Of a stretch of DNA of 64,000 nt, positions 7,999 through 16,969 are shown in pieces. How positions within the stretch are numbered: the first letter of the stretch is position 1; each line of letters opens with the position of its first letter. The notes under the pieces were generated by a model. It had not been told where the DNA came from. It saw only the letters and a program-made list of their open reading frames with translations, and searched no databases. Source of the DNA: Desulfovibrio sp. (GTDB taxonomy: Bacteria; Desulfobacterota; Desulfovibrionia; Desulfovibrionales; Desulfovibrionaceae); the NCBI GenBank assembly GCA_022839785.1, contig JALHJW010000008.1:62001-126000 (forward strand), read 5' to 3'. Made by a program: the position numbers and the translations under genes.

Positions 7999-10113
7999 TC
8001 ACGCCCCGGCGGGCGGAGGCGGCAGGACGATGCGGAAGCGCGCGCCCGGCCCCTGACCGATCTCGAGGCCGGCCTTGAGCTGGGCGGACAAGGTGCGCAC
8101 GAGCATCATGCCCAGGGAGTTGCGCTCCTCGAAGTCCGGCGGCAGCCCCGCGCCGTCGTCCTCGACGACCATTTCGACGCCCCCGGGACAGGGCCGGGCC
8201 GAGACCCGGATGGTCCCTCCCCCGCCGTCGGCAAAGGCGTGCTTGTAGGCGTTGGAGATCAGTTCGTTGAGCAGCAGGCCGCAGGGGATGGCGCGGTCGA
8301 TGTCCACCAGGGCCTTTTGGGCCTCGATGCGCAGCTCGATCCTGCGGCTCGGCGAGGAGTAGACGCTGGCGATGCTTTCGGCCAGCATGGGCAGATATTC
8401 CGCCATGTCCACGGCGCTGAGGTCGCCGCTGGCGTAGAGGCGTTCGTGGATCAGGGCCATGGCCCGCACCCGTCCGCGCAGGCGGTCGAGCGCCTCGGAC
8501 AGGACCGCGTCGTTCGATTCCGAGGCCTGCAGGCTCATGAGGCTGACCACGACCTGCAGATTGTTCTTCACCCTGTGGTGGATCTCCTTGAGCAGCGTCT
8601 CCTTTTCGGCCAGGGAGCGGCGTAGCGCGTCCTCGGCCTGCCTGCGGAAGGTGACGTCCTTGTCCACGCCGCGGTATCCCGTCGGCCGTCCGTCCGCGTC
8701 GAGGACCGGGAAGGCGCTGCTGAGCATGCAGACCTGCCCCCCGGAGGCGGTCAGCTTCCAGTTCTCGTAGTCCCGGATGGGCAGCCCCGCGGCCGCGGCC
8801 GTCAGGAAGCGGGCGCGCACGGCGTCCCGGTCCTCGGGCCGCACGAGGTCGAAGGGCGTCCTGCCCAGAAGGTCCGCCGGGGCGTGGCCGAGCACCTCGG
8901 CCACCTTGTCCGAGACGTAGGTGAAGGCGAAACCGGCGTCGGTCTCCCAGATCCAGTCGGCCACGGACAGGGCCACGTGCAGCAGGCGTCCCTCGGACAG
9001 ACGCAGGGCCGCCTCGGCCCGGTCGCGTTCCATCTCGCGCCGCGCCAAGCTCGCCGCCATGGAGTTGAAGGCCCGGGCCACGCGTCCCAGCTCGGCCACG
9101 GCCGGAATGGGATCGATGCGCACCGCGAGATGCCCGGCCGCGATGCTGTCCGCGTTGGCCGCGATGCGGGCGAGGCTGCGCGCGACGGACAACTCCCCCA
9201 CGAACCAGGCCGCCGCCAGGGCCAGGGCCGCCGCCAGGGCCAGCAGGCCGAGGTTGCGCCACAGGGCCGCGTCGGCCGCGGCATAGGCCTGGGTCTCGGG
9301 GACGCCCACGACCAGGTACATGTAGGGATCGGCCCCGGGCTTCAGGCGCAGTTGCTTCCAGGCGAAGATGCGGCGCACGCCGTCCGAGCCGTGCGCCAGG
9401 GTGATGCCCTCCTCGCGTTCGCCCGAGACGGCCTGCCAGACCTCGTGCCGGATGGGCTTGCCCGGGAGGTTCGTCTCGCGCTGCGGCCAGTGGAAGAGGC
9501 GGATGCCCGCGTGGTCGGTGATGCCCAGGAACGCGCCTTTGGGGACGGGCAGGCGGTCGAGGAGGGCGGCGTAGGAGGTGAGGCGCTGGGCCGTGATCAG
9601 TACGCCGCGGATGGTCCCGTTCTCCGCCTTGATGGGCAGGGCGAAGGGAAAGGCGGGCTCGTTGGTCAGGCGGCTGATGATGTATTCCCCGGCGGAAAAT
9701 CCGCCCGAGGCCATGGCCTCGCGGAAGTGCTTGCGGTCCGAGAGATTCACGTCCCGGGACGGGACCGCCGCGGCGAAGACGTCGCCTTGCGTGTCCGTGG
9801 CGTGGATGCTGACCAGCCCGGGCATCTGGGTCAGGATGCGCGCCAGGATGTCGTTGCAGCGCCGGGCATCGAGCTGGGCGAAGGCGGGCATGGCCTCCAG
9901 GGTGGTCAGGAGGAGCTGGGCCTGGTTGGTCAGCCGTTCCTGAATCTCGGCCATGGAGGTGACGAAGCGCAGCATTTCGGCCTCGGCCGCGGCGATGTCC
10001 GCCCGGCGCTGCTCAAGGCCCGTGCGCAGGATGATGGCCAGCCCCGGCAGAAGGGCCAGCAGCGTGATGAGGACCAGAATCTGGCGTATGGAGCCGAAAA
10101 GCTTGTGGAACAT
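7999..10113 (-). CDS. Membrane sensor histidine kinase (Cache-HAMP-PAS-HisKA_2)
   Basis: A 704-residue two-component sensor. A membrane segment at about 12-30 is followed by an extracytoplasmic Cache-type region (about 35-285), a second membrane segment (LGLLALAAALALAAAWFV), HAMP, and a PAS domain (ADWIWETDAGFAFTYVSDKV onward). The dimerisation/phosphoacceptor helix of the HisKA_2 class is EIHHRVKNNLQVVVSLM with His near 513. The ATPase lobe has LLLNELISNAYKHAF (N box) and EDDGAGLPP (G1). HisKA_2 kinases often signal through stand-alone receivers. No response regulator lies next to it, so the partner is unknown. Confidence 0.92.
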   Translation of the reverse strand: MFHKLFGSIRQILVLITLLALLPGLAIILRTGLEQRRADIAAAEAEMLRFVTSMAEIQERLTNQAQLLLTTLEAMPAFAQLDARRCNDILARILTQMPGLVSIHATDTQGDVFAAAVPSRDVNLSDRKHFREAMASGGFSAGEYIISRLTNEPAFPFALPIKAENGTIRGVLITAQRLTSYAALLDRLPVPKGAFLGITDHAGIRLFHWPQRETNLPGKPIRHEVWQAVSGEREEGITLAHGSDGVRRIFAWKQLRLKPGADPYMYLVVGVPETQAYAAADAALWRNLGLLALAAALALAAAWFVGELSVARSLARIAANADSIAAGHLAVRIDPIPAVAELGRVARAFNSMAASLARREMERDRAEAALRLSEGRLLHVALSVADWIWETDAGFAFTYVSDKVAEVLGHAPADLLGRTPFDLVRPEDRDAVRARFLTAAAAGLPIRDYENWKLTASGGQVCMLSSAFPVLDADGRPTGYRGVDKDVTFRRQAEDALRRSLAEKETLLKEIHHRVKNNLQVVVSLMSLQASESNDAVLSEALDRLRGRVRAMALIHERLYASGDLSAVDMAEYLPMLAESIASVYSSPSRRIELRIEAQKALVDIDRAIPCGLLLNELISNAYKHAFADGGGGTIRVSARPCPGGVEMVVEDDGAGLPPDFEERNSLGMMLVRTLSAQLKAGLEIGQGPGARFRIVLPPPPAGA

Positions 10114-10280
10114 GCCCGGACTCCGACGTTGCGGGACCGCGGAGCGGCCGCCGTTTCATCCGAGCATACCGCGCGCGGCGCGTCGAAGGAAGCCGAACGG
10201 CAATCCGGCCGCGAAAAAATCATCGCGGCCGGGCGATCCCCTGCCCCGCACGCACGGGGCCGGTCCGGAACAACGGCGGA

Positions 10281-11381
10281 TCAGACGTTGAAGAGGAAGT
10301 GCATCACGTCGCCGTCCTTGACCACGTACTCCTTGCCCTCGGTGCGCAGCGCGCCCACGGCGCGGCAGGCGGCCTCGGTCCCGTGCTTGACGTAGTCGGC
10401 GTAGGCGATGACCTCGGCCCGGATGAAGCCGCGCTCGAAATCGGTGTGGATCACGCCCGCTGCCTGCGGGGCCTTGGCTCCGGCCTGCACGGTCCAGGCG
10501 CGGACCTCCTTTGGGCCCACGGTGAAGAAGGAGATGAGGCCCAGGGCGTGGTAGCCGGTGCGGATGATCTGCCCCAGGCCCGACTCCACCGCGCCGTAGG
10601 ATTCCAGGAACTCGCGCGCCTCGGCGTCGGAGAGCCCGATCAGCTCCTCCTCCACCTTGGCCGCGACCTTGACGAACTCCGCGCCGCGCTGCTCGGCCAG
10701 GGCGCGCACCTTGGCCGCGTGCTCGTTGTCCTCGGCCAGCCCGGCCTCGTCCACGTTGGCGCAGTAGATCAGCCGCTTGTCCGTGAGCAGCCGCACCTCC
10801 TTGCGCAGCGCCTCGGCGGCGGGCTCGTCGCGGCCAGGGAACGAGGCCGCGGGCTCGCCCTTGCCGAGGTGGTCGAGCAGGGCCTTGCCCGCGTCGATCT
10901 GGGGCTTCAGCGTCTTGTCGCCCTTGAGCTGCTTCTCCAGCCGGTCCACCCGGTTCTCCAGGGTCTGGATGTCGGCCAGGATCAGCTCGGTCTCGATGGT
11001 CTCGATGTCGCGCAACGGGTCCACCGAGCCGGAGACGTGCACCACGTCGTTGTTTTCGAAGCAGCGCACCACGTGCAGGATGGCCTGGGTCTCGCGGATG
11101 TTGGAGAGGAATTTGTTGCCCAGTCCCTCGCCCTGGCTCGCGCCCTTGACCAGTCCGGCGATGTCCGTGAAGTCCACGGTGGTGTGGATGATCTTCTGGG
11201 GCTTGGCCAGATCCGAGAGCTTCAGCAGCCGCTCGTCCGGCACGGGCGCGATGGCCTTGTTCGGCTCGATGGTGCAGAAGGGATAGTTGGCGCTCTCGGC
11301 GTTCTGGGCGCGGGTGAGGGCGTTGAAGATGGTGGACTTGCCCACGTTGGGCAGGCCGACGATGCCGACGGACAGGGACAT
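10281..11381 (-). CDS. ychF: Ribosome-binding P-loop ATPase YchF (OLA1 family)
   Basis: Universally conserved Obg-family NTPase that binds ribosomes. It has 366 residues, the normal length. The P-loop is GLPNVGKST (8-16). The position of the usual NKxD specificity motif reads NVDE in YCANVDEAG, the non-canonical form linked in this family to ATP over GTP preference. A coiled-coil insertion (about 130-200) and a C-terminal TGS domain ending MHFLFNV are present. The open frame runs 14 codons upstream, but ATG 11381 (MSLSVGIVG) with AGGAG 9 bp before it is the homologous start. The gene appears monocistronic. Confidence 0.96.
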   Translation of the reverse strand: MSLSVGIVGLPNVGKSTIFNALTRAQNAESANYPFCTIEPNKAIAPVPDERLLKLSDLAKPQKIIHTTVDFTDIAGLVKGASQGEGLGNKFLSNIRETQAILHVVRCFENNDVVHVSGSVDPLRDIETIETELILADIQTLENRVDRLEKQLKGDKTLKPQIDAGKALLDHLGKGEPAASFPGRDEPAAEALRKEVRLLTDKRLIYCANVDEAGLAEDNEHAAKVRALAEQRGAEFVKVAAKVEEELIGLSDAEAREFLESYGAVESGLGQIIRTGYHALGLISFFTVGPKEVRAWTVQAGAKAPQAAGVIHTDFERGFIRAEVIAYADYVKHGTEAACRAVGALRTEGKEYVVKDGDVMHFLFNV

Positions 11382-11508
11382 GGCGGATTCTCCTCTGCGG
11401 ACCGGATGGCCCGGCGCTTCCATAAGCGCTCAGGGCCGCGCTGTCAAAGGCGCGGCGGCGGGCCTTTGGACCGTTGTCTTCCCTCCTGCCCGGTGCTAGG
11501 CATCGCGC

Positions 11509-12762
11509 ATGACGAACATCACCGATGCCACCCCGTCCCCGGACCACGGCGCGCCCTCCAAGACCTTCGCCAAGAAGCTCATCCTCGCCAAGGGCGAGGA
11601 GCGGCGCGTCCGCGTCGGCCACCTCTGGGTCTTCTCCAACGAGATAGACGTGAAGCGCACGCCGCTGAGGGGCCTCACGCCCGGCGAACCCGTGCGCCTG
11701 GAAGACTTCAAAGGCGAGTTCCTGGCCAACGCCTACGTCAACCCGGCCTCGCTCATCGCCGCGCGCGTGGTCTCGCGGCGTCCCTCCCGTTTCCTGGACG
11801 CGGACCTGATCCGCGAGCGTCTGGCCGACGCCCTGGCCCTGCGCCAGCGGCTCTTCGCCGAGCCCTTCTACCGCCTCTGCTTCGCCGAGGGCGACTTCCT
11901 GCCCGGCCTGACCGTGGACCGCTACGGCGACGTGGCCGTGGCCCAGATCGGCACGGCCGGGGTCGAGCGCCTGAAGGACGAGGTGGCCGCGGCCCTGCGC
12001 GAGATCTGCGGCATCCGCGCCCTGCTCTGGCGCAACGACGTCCCGTCCCGCGCCCACGAGGGCCTGGAGCAGTACGTGGCCCCGGCCTTCGGGGAAGCGC
12101 CCGGCGAGGTCGGGATCGTGGAGAATGGGGTCCGCTTCCTCGTGCCCCTGGCCGAGGGCCAGAAGACCGGCTGGTTCTACGACCAGCGGCTGAACCGCGC
12201 CCGTTTCGCGGCCTACGCGTCAGGCGCGCGGGTCCTCGATCTCTTCAGCTACGCGGGCTCGTTCGGCGTGGGCGCGGCGGCGGCCGGAGCGGAGTCCGTG
12301 CTCTGCGTGGACGCCTCGGCCCGCGCCCTGGACTTCGCCGCGCGCAGCGCGGCGCTGAACGGCGTGGCGGACAAGGTGGCGGTCCGCCAGGGCGACGTCT
12401 TCGCGGTCCTGGACGCGCTCAAGGCCGAAGGCGCGCGTTTCGACCTCATCTGCCTCGATCCCCCGGCCTTCATCAAGCACAAGAAGGACCAGGCCAAGGG
12501 CGAACAGGCTTACGTGAAGGCCAACCGCGAGGCCATGAAGCTGCTGGCCGACGGCGGCATGCTGCTCTCCTGCTCCTGCTCCCAGCCGCTGGACGCCGAG
12601 GGGCTGCGCACGGTGGTGCGCAAGGCCGCGAACCAGCGCAAGGCCGATCTGCAGATTCTCGAACAGGGACGCCAGGGGCCGGACCATCCGGTGCATCCCG
12701 CCATGCCCGAGACGAGCTACCTCAAGACCCTGCTCTGCCGGGTGCTGCACCAGGGGAAATAG
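11509..12762 (+). CDS. RlmI-like class I rRNA methyltransferase (PUA-SAM)
   Basis: SAM-dependent methyltransferase of the RlmI family (23S rRNA m5C1962 in E. coli). It has 417 residues: an N-terminal PUA domain (about 25-100), a central domain, then the Rossmann fold with motif I VLDLFSYAGSFG (from about 242), the catalytic loop LDPPAFIKHKKD (about 315) and motif VI SCSCSQ (about 354). The cysteine in SCSC fits an m5C enzyme. The gene is divergent from ychF with 127 bp between them. Substrate is inferred from family; RlmK- or RlmL-like specificity cannot be excluded. Confidence 0.88.
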   Translation: MTNITDATPSPDHGAPSKTFAKKLILAKGEERRVRVGHLWVFSNEIDVKRTPLRGLTPGEPVRLEDFKGEFLANAYVNPASLIAARVVSRRPSRFLDADLIRERLADALALRQRLFAEPFYRLCFAEGDFLPGLTVDRYGDVAVAQIGTAGVERLKDEVAAALREICGIRALLWRNDVPSRAHEGLEQYVAPAFGEAPGEVGIVENGVRFLVPLAEGQKTGWFYDQRLNRARFAAYASGARVLDLFSYAGSFGVGAAAAGAESVLCVDASARALDFAARSAALNGVADKVAVRQGDVFAVLDALKAEGARFDLICLDPPAFIKHKKDQAKGEQAYVKANREAMKLLADGGMLLSCSCSQPLDAEGLRTVVRKAANQRKADLQILEQGRQGPDHPVHPAMPETSYLKTLLCRVLHQGK

Positions 12763-12801
12763 CGCGGGGACGGCCGGGAACGGGCAAGGCGCGCCGGGGA
12801 T

Positions 12802-13554
12802 TCAGGCCTTGGCGTTGATCTTTTCGAGCAGGAATTTTTCCATGTCGCGCCGGTCCTTGCGCAGACGGATCAACTCGGATTCGAGCACCGTGAGCTTGGT
12901 GCGCAACTCCTCGTTCTCCTGCCTGAGCGCCGTGACCTCTTCCGGGGCGGCCGCGGGCAGGGCGGGCTGGGCCGCGCCTTCCTGCCGGAGCCGCTCGACC
13001 TCGCCGCGCAATTCCTGGATGAGCAGATCCTGGTCGGCCAGTCTGGCCTCGCAGTAGCCGCCCGAGCGGCGCAGGCTCTCCAGGTCCGCGGACTGGCGGG
13101 TCAGGGCCTGGTCGGCCTGCTCCAGGCGGTCGTGGAACTGGACGAAGCCGTCTCCCGCGGCCAGGCGGATGGCCTCGCCGAGGCGCTCGCCGATGACCTT
13201 GGCGATCTCGATCCCCACGGCGGCCGCGATCTGGGCCGTGCCCTCGACCACCGGCTGCATGGCCTGCAGCGGAACCGCGGCGGCCACGGGCGCGGCATCG
13301 CGCGACGGCTCGACGTTCAGCGGGTAGTGCCCGGCCAGTTCGGCCTTCACGTCGCGCGTGGTGTGGCCGAGCTTGAGCATCTCCGCGATGGTCCGGAAGA
13401 CCTCCACGGCGTCCGGCCGGAAACGCTTCTGCCTGCCCCGGCCCACGCTGGGCAGGAATTCCGAGAAGCGGTTCTTCCAGTAATGCAGGGTGGATTCCGG
13501 GATGTTCAACTCCCGGGAGATGACTGCGACGGAGAGCAGCTTTTTGGCGGTCAC
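12802..13554 (-). CDS. MerR-type HTH protein with C-terminal coiled coil
   Basis: Probable DNA-binding regulator of 250 residues. The N-terminal winged helix-turn-helix (KLLSVAVISRELNIPESTLHYW) resembles MerR family members. The middle region has an amphipathic repeat (IAAAVGIEIAKVIGERLGEAI) and the C-terminal 110 residues are heptad-rich and charged (EVTALRQENEELRTKL), predicting a long coiled coil for oligomerisation. No effector domain is seen. GTG 13554 with GGAG 9 bp upstream is preferred over the longer TTG-initiated frame reaching 13623. It lies tail-to-tail with the RlmI-like gene and head-on next to the glycosyltransferase gene. Confidence 0.75.
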   Translation of the reverse strand: MTAKKLLSVAVISRELNIPESTLHYWKNRFSEFLPSVGRGRQKRFRPDAVEVFRTIAEMLKLGHTTRDVKAELAGHYPLNVEPSRDAAPVAAAVPLQAMQPVVEGTAQIAAAVGIEIAKVIGERLGEAIRLAAGDGFVQFHDRLEQADQALTRQSADLESLRRSGGYCEARLADQDLLIQELRGEVERLRQEGAAQPALPAAAPEEVTALRQENEELRTKLTVLESELIRLRKDRRDMEKFLLEKINAKA

Positions 13555-13619
13555 TCGGGCTCGCTCCGGCCAAGGGTGCAGGGATGCCGACGCCAACTTA
13601 GGGAGGTGCGGGATTCTCG

Positions 13620-15710
13620 TCAAGGCTGGTGCGGGTTTGCCGCAGCATCGTCACCTGGCGGCGGAGCGTAGTACCTGGCGTAGTAATGACCGGCGGGCCG
13701 CGCCAGAGCGAACCTGCGCGCCAGGAGCCAGACGCCGAGCAGGCGCAGCACGCGGCCGAAGTTGGTGGCAAAACCCAGACGCGTCCAGCGCCGGTCCGAG
13801 GCCGCGACCCAGGGCCGCGCCCCGCCTCCGAGCAGCAGGCAGGGCCCCAGTTCCTTGAGACGCAGGGACAGCTCCACGTCCTCCATGAGCGGCAGTTCGG
13901 GAAAGCCGCCGATCCTGTCGAGCGCCTCGCGCCGCACGAACTGGAGCTGGTCGCCGAAGCTCAGGGAGGAAAGCAGGGCGCGCAGGTTGTTGAGCGCGGC
14001 GACCAGGGCCGCACGCGGTCCGGCCGGTTCCCCCGCCGCGTCCGCGTAGCGCATGGTGACCGCGCCGCCCGGCGCGGCGGGATGCGCCGCCAGGGCGTCG
14101 AGCATGCGCCTGAAGACTCCGGACGCGGGCCTGCAGTCCGCGTGCAGCACGGCGATCACCTCGCCGGTTGCGGCCCGCGCCCCGGCCGCGATCTGCGCGC
14201 CGCGGCCGGGGGGCGAGACGACCACCCGCGCGTCGAGCGCCCTGGCGATAGCCGCGCCCCCGTCCGAGGAGCCGCCGTCCGCCACGATGATCTCGTCCGC
14301 ATGTCCGGCGGCGCGCGCCGCCCGGATGCAGTCCGCGATGCGCGCCGCCTCGTTCAGCGTGGGAATGACCACGGACAGGCTGCGCGGCGCGGGCCAGCGG
14401 TTCTCCCGCTGCAGCCTGTCGTCGCGCAGGATTCCCCATCCCAGGAGCAGGAGGAAGCCGCCCCAGCGCACGCGCCACAGCCAGTCCCAGTCCATGAGGC
14501 CGAGCCGGGTCCAGTCCACGGGCAGGCAGAGCGCCTGGGCCGCGCAGAGCCAGAGCCAGGCGCGCGAGGGAAAGAGCGGCAGGAAGACGGCGGGCAGGGC
14601 CAGATACCAGGGGTGCAGCGTGGGCAGGCACAGCCCCAGGCAGGCGAAGGCCAGGGCCGCGCCGCGCGCGGGATCGTGCGCCGCGAGCAGGATAAGGCCC
14701 AGGCAGGCCGCCAGGAGCAGGACCAGGAGGGCGGGCGTGGCCGCACCGAAGAGCGGCCAGAGGATTTCGGGGGCGAAGCCCCAGAAGTGCTGTCCGGAAA
14801 AGGCGGCCAGCGTGGCGAAGAGGCGCGGCCCGGCCTCGGCGAAGGGCAGGAAGAGGACCAGCGGCGCGAGCGCCCACCAGGCGCGGGAAAGGGTGTCCCG
14901 GCGCAGCACGAAGGGCAGGGCCAGCACGGCGAAGTACTTCATGCACGCGGCCAGCCCCAGGAGCAGGAAGCCGCGCCGCGTCCGGCCGCTTTCCACGCAC
15001 CACAGGCCGAGCAGCAGCGGCAGGAGCTGGGCGGGCTCGGCGTGGCCGTCCCCGGCGATGAAGAGCAGGGCCAGGGGGTTCAAGGCCCAATAGAGCAGAC
15101 GGCCGGGCCGCAGGCCCCGGCGGGCCAGGAGCAGGGCCAGGGCGGCGAGACAGCCCGCGTCCAGAAGGATCATGACGAGCCTGAAGAGGCCGGGCGAGAG
15201 GGCGACGGCCGCTGTCAGGCGGAAGAGCAGCTCCAGTCCCGGCGGGTAGATGGCCGTGACCCCGCGCGCGAAGACGTTCGCCCAGATGTCCCGGTGCAGC
15301 TCCGCCAGACCGGCCAGGGCGGGCGCGTCCGGGGGCAGGAGATAGGGGTTTTCTCCGGCCAGTTGCACCACTCCCTCCCAGATGTAGCGCCAGATGTCCC
15401 AGTCCGGCGGCGCGGCCAGCCAGGCCAGGCGGAAGACCAGGCCCAGCCCGAGCGCCAGGGCGAACCCTCGCCTGCCGGTCAGGGGAAAGGCGCGGACCAT
15501 GGCCGGGAGGAAGACGAAGGAGAGGGCGTAGAGCCCGGCGAAACACGGCGAGATGCGGCCGCCCTGCCCGGCGAGGAGGATGAGCCCCGCCTGGCACAGG
15601 GCGAAGGGGGCCGCCCGGGCGAGGAAACAGCGGCCGCACCCCGCCGGGGCGTCCATTGCCGGATGTTCACCAGGCCTGGGGGCGGAGGGCGGAGTCGCCG
15701 GGGGGGACAT
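13620..15710 (-). CDS. Fusion of a multi-spanning GT-C-like membrane domain and a GT2 glycosyltransferase
   Basis: About 696 residues in two parts. Residues 1-430 hold about ten hydrophobic segments and an early DWDIWRYIWEG loop with acidic residues, typical of polyprenyl-phosphate-sugar-using GT-C enzymes. Residues from about 440 form a GT-A domain: SVVIPTLNEAARI, IIVADGGSSDGG, LHADCRP (DxD-like) and LMEDVELSLRL. The GT2 part resembles the TIGR04283-type transferases often paired with arsenosugar or lipid genes. ATG 15710 is chosen; a later ATG at 15656 is possible. A single chain could make and use a lipid-linked sugar, but the substrates are unknown. Confidence 0.78.
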   Translation of the reverse strand: MSPPATPPSAPRPGEHPAMDAPAGCGRCFLARAAPFALCQAGLILLAGQGGRISPCFAGLYALSFVFLPAMVRAFPLTGRRGFALALGLGLVFRLAWLAAPPDWDIWRYIWEGVVQLAGENPYLLPPDAPALAGLAELHRDIWANVFARGVTAIYPPGLELLFRLTAAVALSPGLFRLVMILLDAGCLAALALLLARRGLRPGRLLYWALNPLALLFIAGDGHAEPAQLLPLLLGLWCVESGRTRRGFLLLGLAACMKYFAVLALPFVLRRDTLSRAWWALAPLVLFLPFAEAGPRLFATLAAFSGQHFWGFAPEILWPLFGAATPALLVLLLAACLGLILLAAHDPARGAALAFACLGLCLPTLHPWYLALPAVFLPLFPSRAWLWLCAAQALCLPVDWTRLGLMDWDWLWRVRWGGFLLLLGWGILRDDRLQRENRWPAPRSLSVVIPTLNEAARIADCIRAARAAGHADEIIVADGGSSDGGAAIARALDARVVVSPPGRGAQIAAGARAATGEVIAVLHADCRPASGVFRRMLDALAAHPAAPGGAVTMRYADAAGEPAGPRAALVAALNNLRALLSSLSFGDQLQFVRREALDRIGGFPELPLMEDVELSLRLKELGPCLLLGGGARPWVAASDRRWTRLGFATNFGRVLRLLGVWLLARRFALARPAGHYYARYYAPPPGDDAAANPHQP

Positions 15711-15774
15711 GGCGTGCAGACTATCCCGCCCGGCGAGGCCCGGCAAGACGCTGCCCGGCTGGAGCCGTCATATT

Positions 15775-15789
15775 ATAGATAGAATCTAT
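15775..15789. promoter_or_regulatory. Palindrome ATAGAT-aga-ATCTAT in the doxX upstream region
   Basis: Perfect 6+6 bp dyad with a 3 bp centre in the only AT-rich stretch of the 165 bp gap between the glycosyltransferase gene and the DoxX-rhodanese operon. TATTAT at 15771-15776 could be a -10 box, but no good -35 is seen. It is a candidate operator or promoter only. Confidence 0.35.
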
Positions 15790-15875
15790 GGATTGAATAC
15801 ATCCGCATAGCATCATTCGATTTGCCAGGAGTTCACGGGGCGGCTAGGCACAGACAAAGCAAGGAGTCGAGCGTC

Positions 15876-16376
15876 ATGCTCCAGCGCCTCTTTCCCAGGC
15901 CGCTCTACACGGCGGTGAGGCTCGTGCTGGCCGGGCTGTTCGTCTGGGCCGGGATCGTCAAGCTGTCGGACCCCAGGGTCTTCGCCGTGACCATCGAGGC
16001 CTTCGGCATCGCGCCCAAATGGCTCATCGGCCCTGCCTCGCACTGGCTGCCCGTGGCCGAGATCGCCCTGGGGCTGGCCCTGGCCCTGGACGTGCTGGGC
16101 AGTCTGGCGGGCATCTCGGGCCTGCTGCTCTTCTTCGTCGCGATCCTGGTCTTCGCCATCCGCATGGGCCTGGACATCGACTGCGGCTGCTACGGCCCTT
16201 CCGAGCCCGAGGCCAAGGCCTTCGGAAGCCTCTGGACGTCCCTGCGGCGCGACCTCGTCATGCTTACGGCCGCGGCGTGGCTTTACGCGGCCCGGCGCGT
16301 GCGCGGCATCGCGCCGTTCCATCCCCTGCATCTCCTCACCCGCAACCAGAAGGAGCCTTCCCGATGCGAAATCTGA
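15876..16376 (+). CDS. DoxX/MauE-like integral membrane protein
   Basis: A 166-residue protein with four predicted membrane helices (VRLVLAGLFVWAGIVKL, HWLPVAEIALGLALAL, SGLLLFFVAILVFAI and a fourth around LVMLTAAAWLYA). The loop LDIDCGCYG carries the CxC pair seen in MauE-type members, which are linked to thiol/disulfide handling. ATG 15876 follows AAGGAG with 9 bp spacing. It overlaps the next gene, an exported rhodanese, by 13 bp, so the pair is co-translated and probably acts together in periplasmic sulfur chemistry. The precise reaction is not known. Confidence 0.8.
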   Translation: MLQRLFPRPLYTAVRLVLAGLFVWAGIVKLSDPRVFAVTIEAFGIAPKWLIGPASHWLPVAEIALGLALALDVLGSLAGISGLLLFFVAILVFAIRMGLDIDCGCYGPSEPEAKAFGSLWTSLRRDLVMLTAAAWLYAARRVRGIAPFHPLHLLTRNQKEPSRCEI

Positions 16377-16891
16377 ACCGTCTGATCCTGGCCCTGGCCC
16401 TCGTCGTCCTCCTCGCCCCGGCGGCCCGCGCGGGCAACATGTTCGAGGAGGAGGTGCTGAACGACAAGTACGCGGTGCTCGGCGCGAACCTGGCCATGCA
16501 GGCCATTGCGGGCGGCTACAAGTACGTGGACCTGCTCACGCTGAAGAAGTGGATCGACGACAAGAAGGACATGGTCATCGTGGACACCATGCCCTTCGAG
16601 GACAGCTACAAGAAGGCCCACATCCCGGGCGCGAAGCAGTTCCTCTTCCCCATCCCGGACATGGCCGCCTGGGACGCCAAGGAGACGGGCGGCAAGAGCC
16701 AGGCCGACTACGAGGCCCTGCTCGGCGCGGACAAGAACAAGACCATCGTGGTCTACTGCGGCTTCGTGAAGTGCACCCGCTCGCACAACGGCGCGCTCTG
16801 GGCCAAGAAGCTCGGCTACGCGAACGTCTACCGCTTCCCCGGCGGCATCTACGCCTGGAAGGGCGCGGGCTACCCCGAGGGCAAGCTGTAG
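16364..16891 (+). CDS. Exported rhodanese-domain protein
   Basis: A 175-residue protein with a cleavable signal peptide (NRLILALALVVLLAPAARA) and one rhodanese domain. Conserved elements are VIVDTMPFEDSYKKAHIPGA (first CH2A-like motif) and VVYCGFVKCTRS, placing the persulfide-forming Cys at 132 with a second Cys at 136. It would act in the periplasm as a sulfurtransferase or sulfur carrier. AAGGAG at 16350-16355 precedes the ATG. It is coupled to the DoxX/MauE-like gene and followed by a strong bidirectional terminator. Confidence 0.87.
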   Translation: MRNLNRLILALALVVLLAPAARAGNMFEEEVLNDKYAVLGANLAMQAIAGGYKYVDLLTLKKWIDDKKDMVIVDTMPFEDSYKKAHIPGAKQFLFPIPDMAAWDAKETGGKSQADYEALLGADKNKTIVVYCGFVKCTRSHNGALWAKKLGYANVYRFPGGIYAWKGAGYPEGKL

Positions 16892-16910
16892 CCGCCCGGG
16901 CGTCCATCGC

Positions 16911-16950
16911 ACGAAAAAGGGCCGCTCCTCACGGAGCGGCCCTTTTTCGT
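16911..16950. terminator. Bidirectional intrinsic terminator
   Basis: ACGAAAAAGGGCCGCTCC and its exact complement form an 18 bp stem with a TCAC loop. The arms end in A5/T5 tracts on both sides, serving the plus-strand rhodanese operon and the minus-strand TPR operon that converge here. Confidence 0.95.
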
Positions 16951-16969
16951 TGTGATCGTTGCGCTACGG

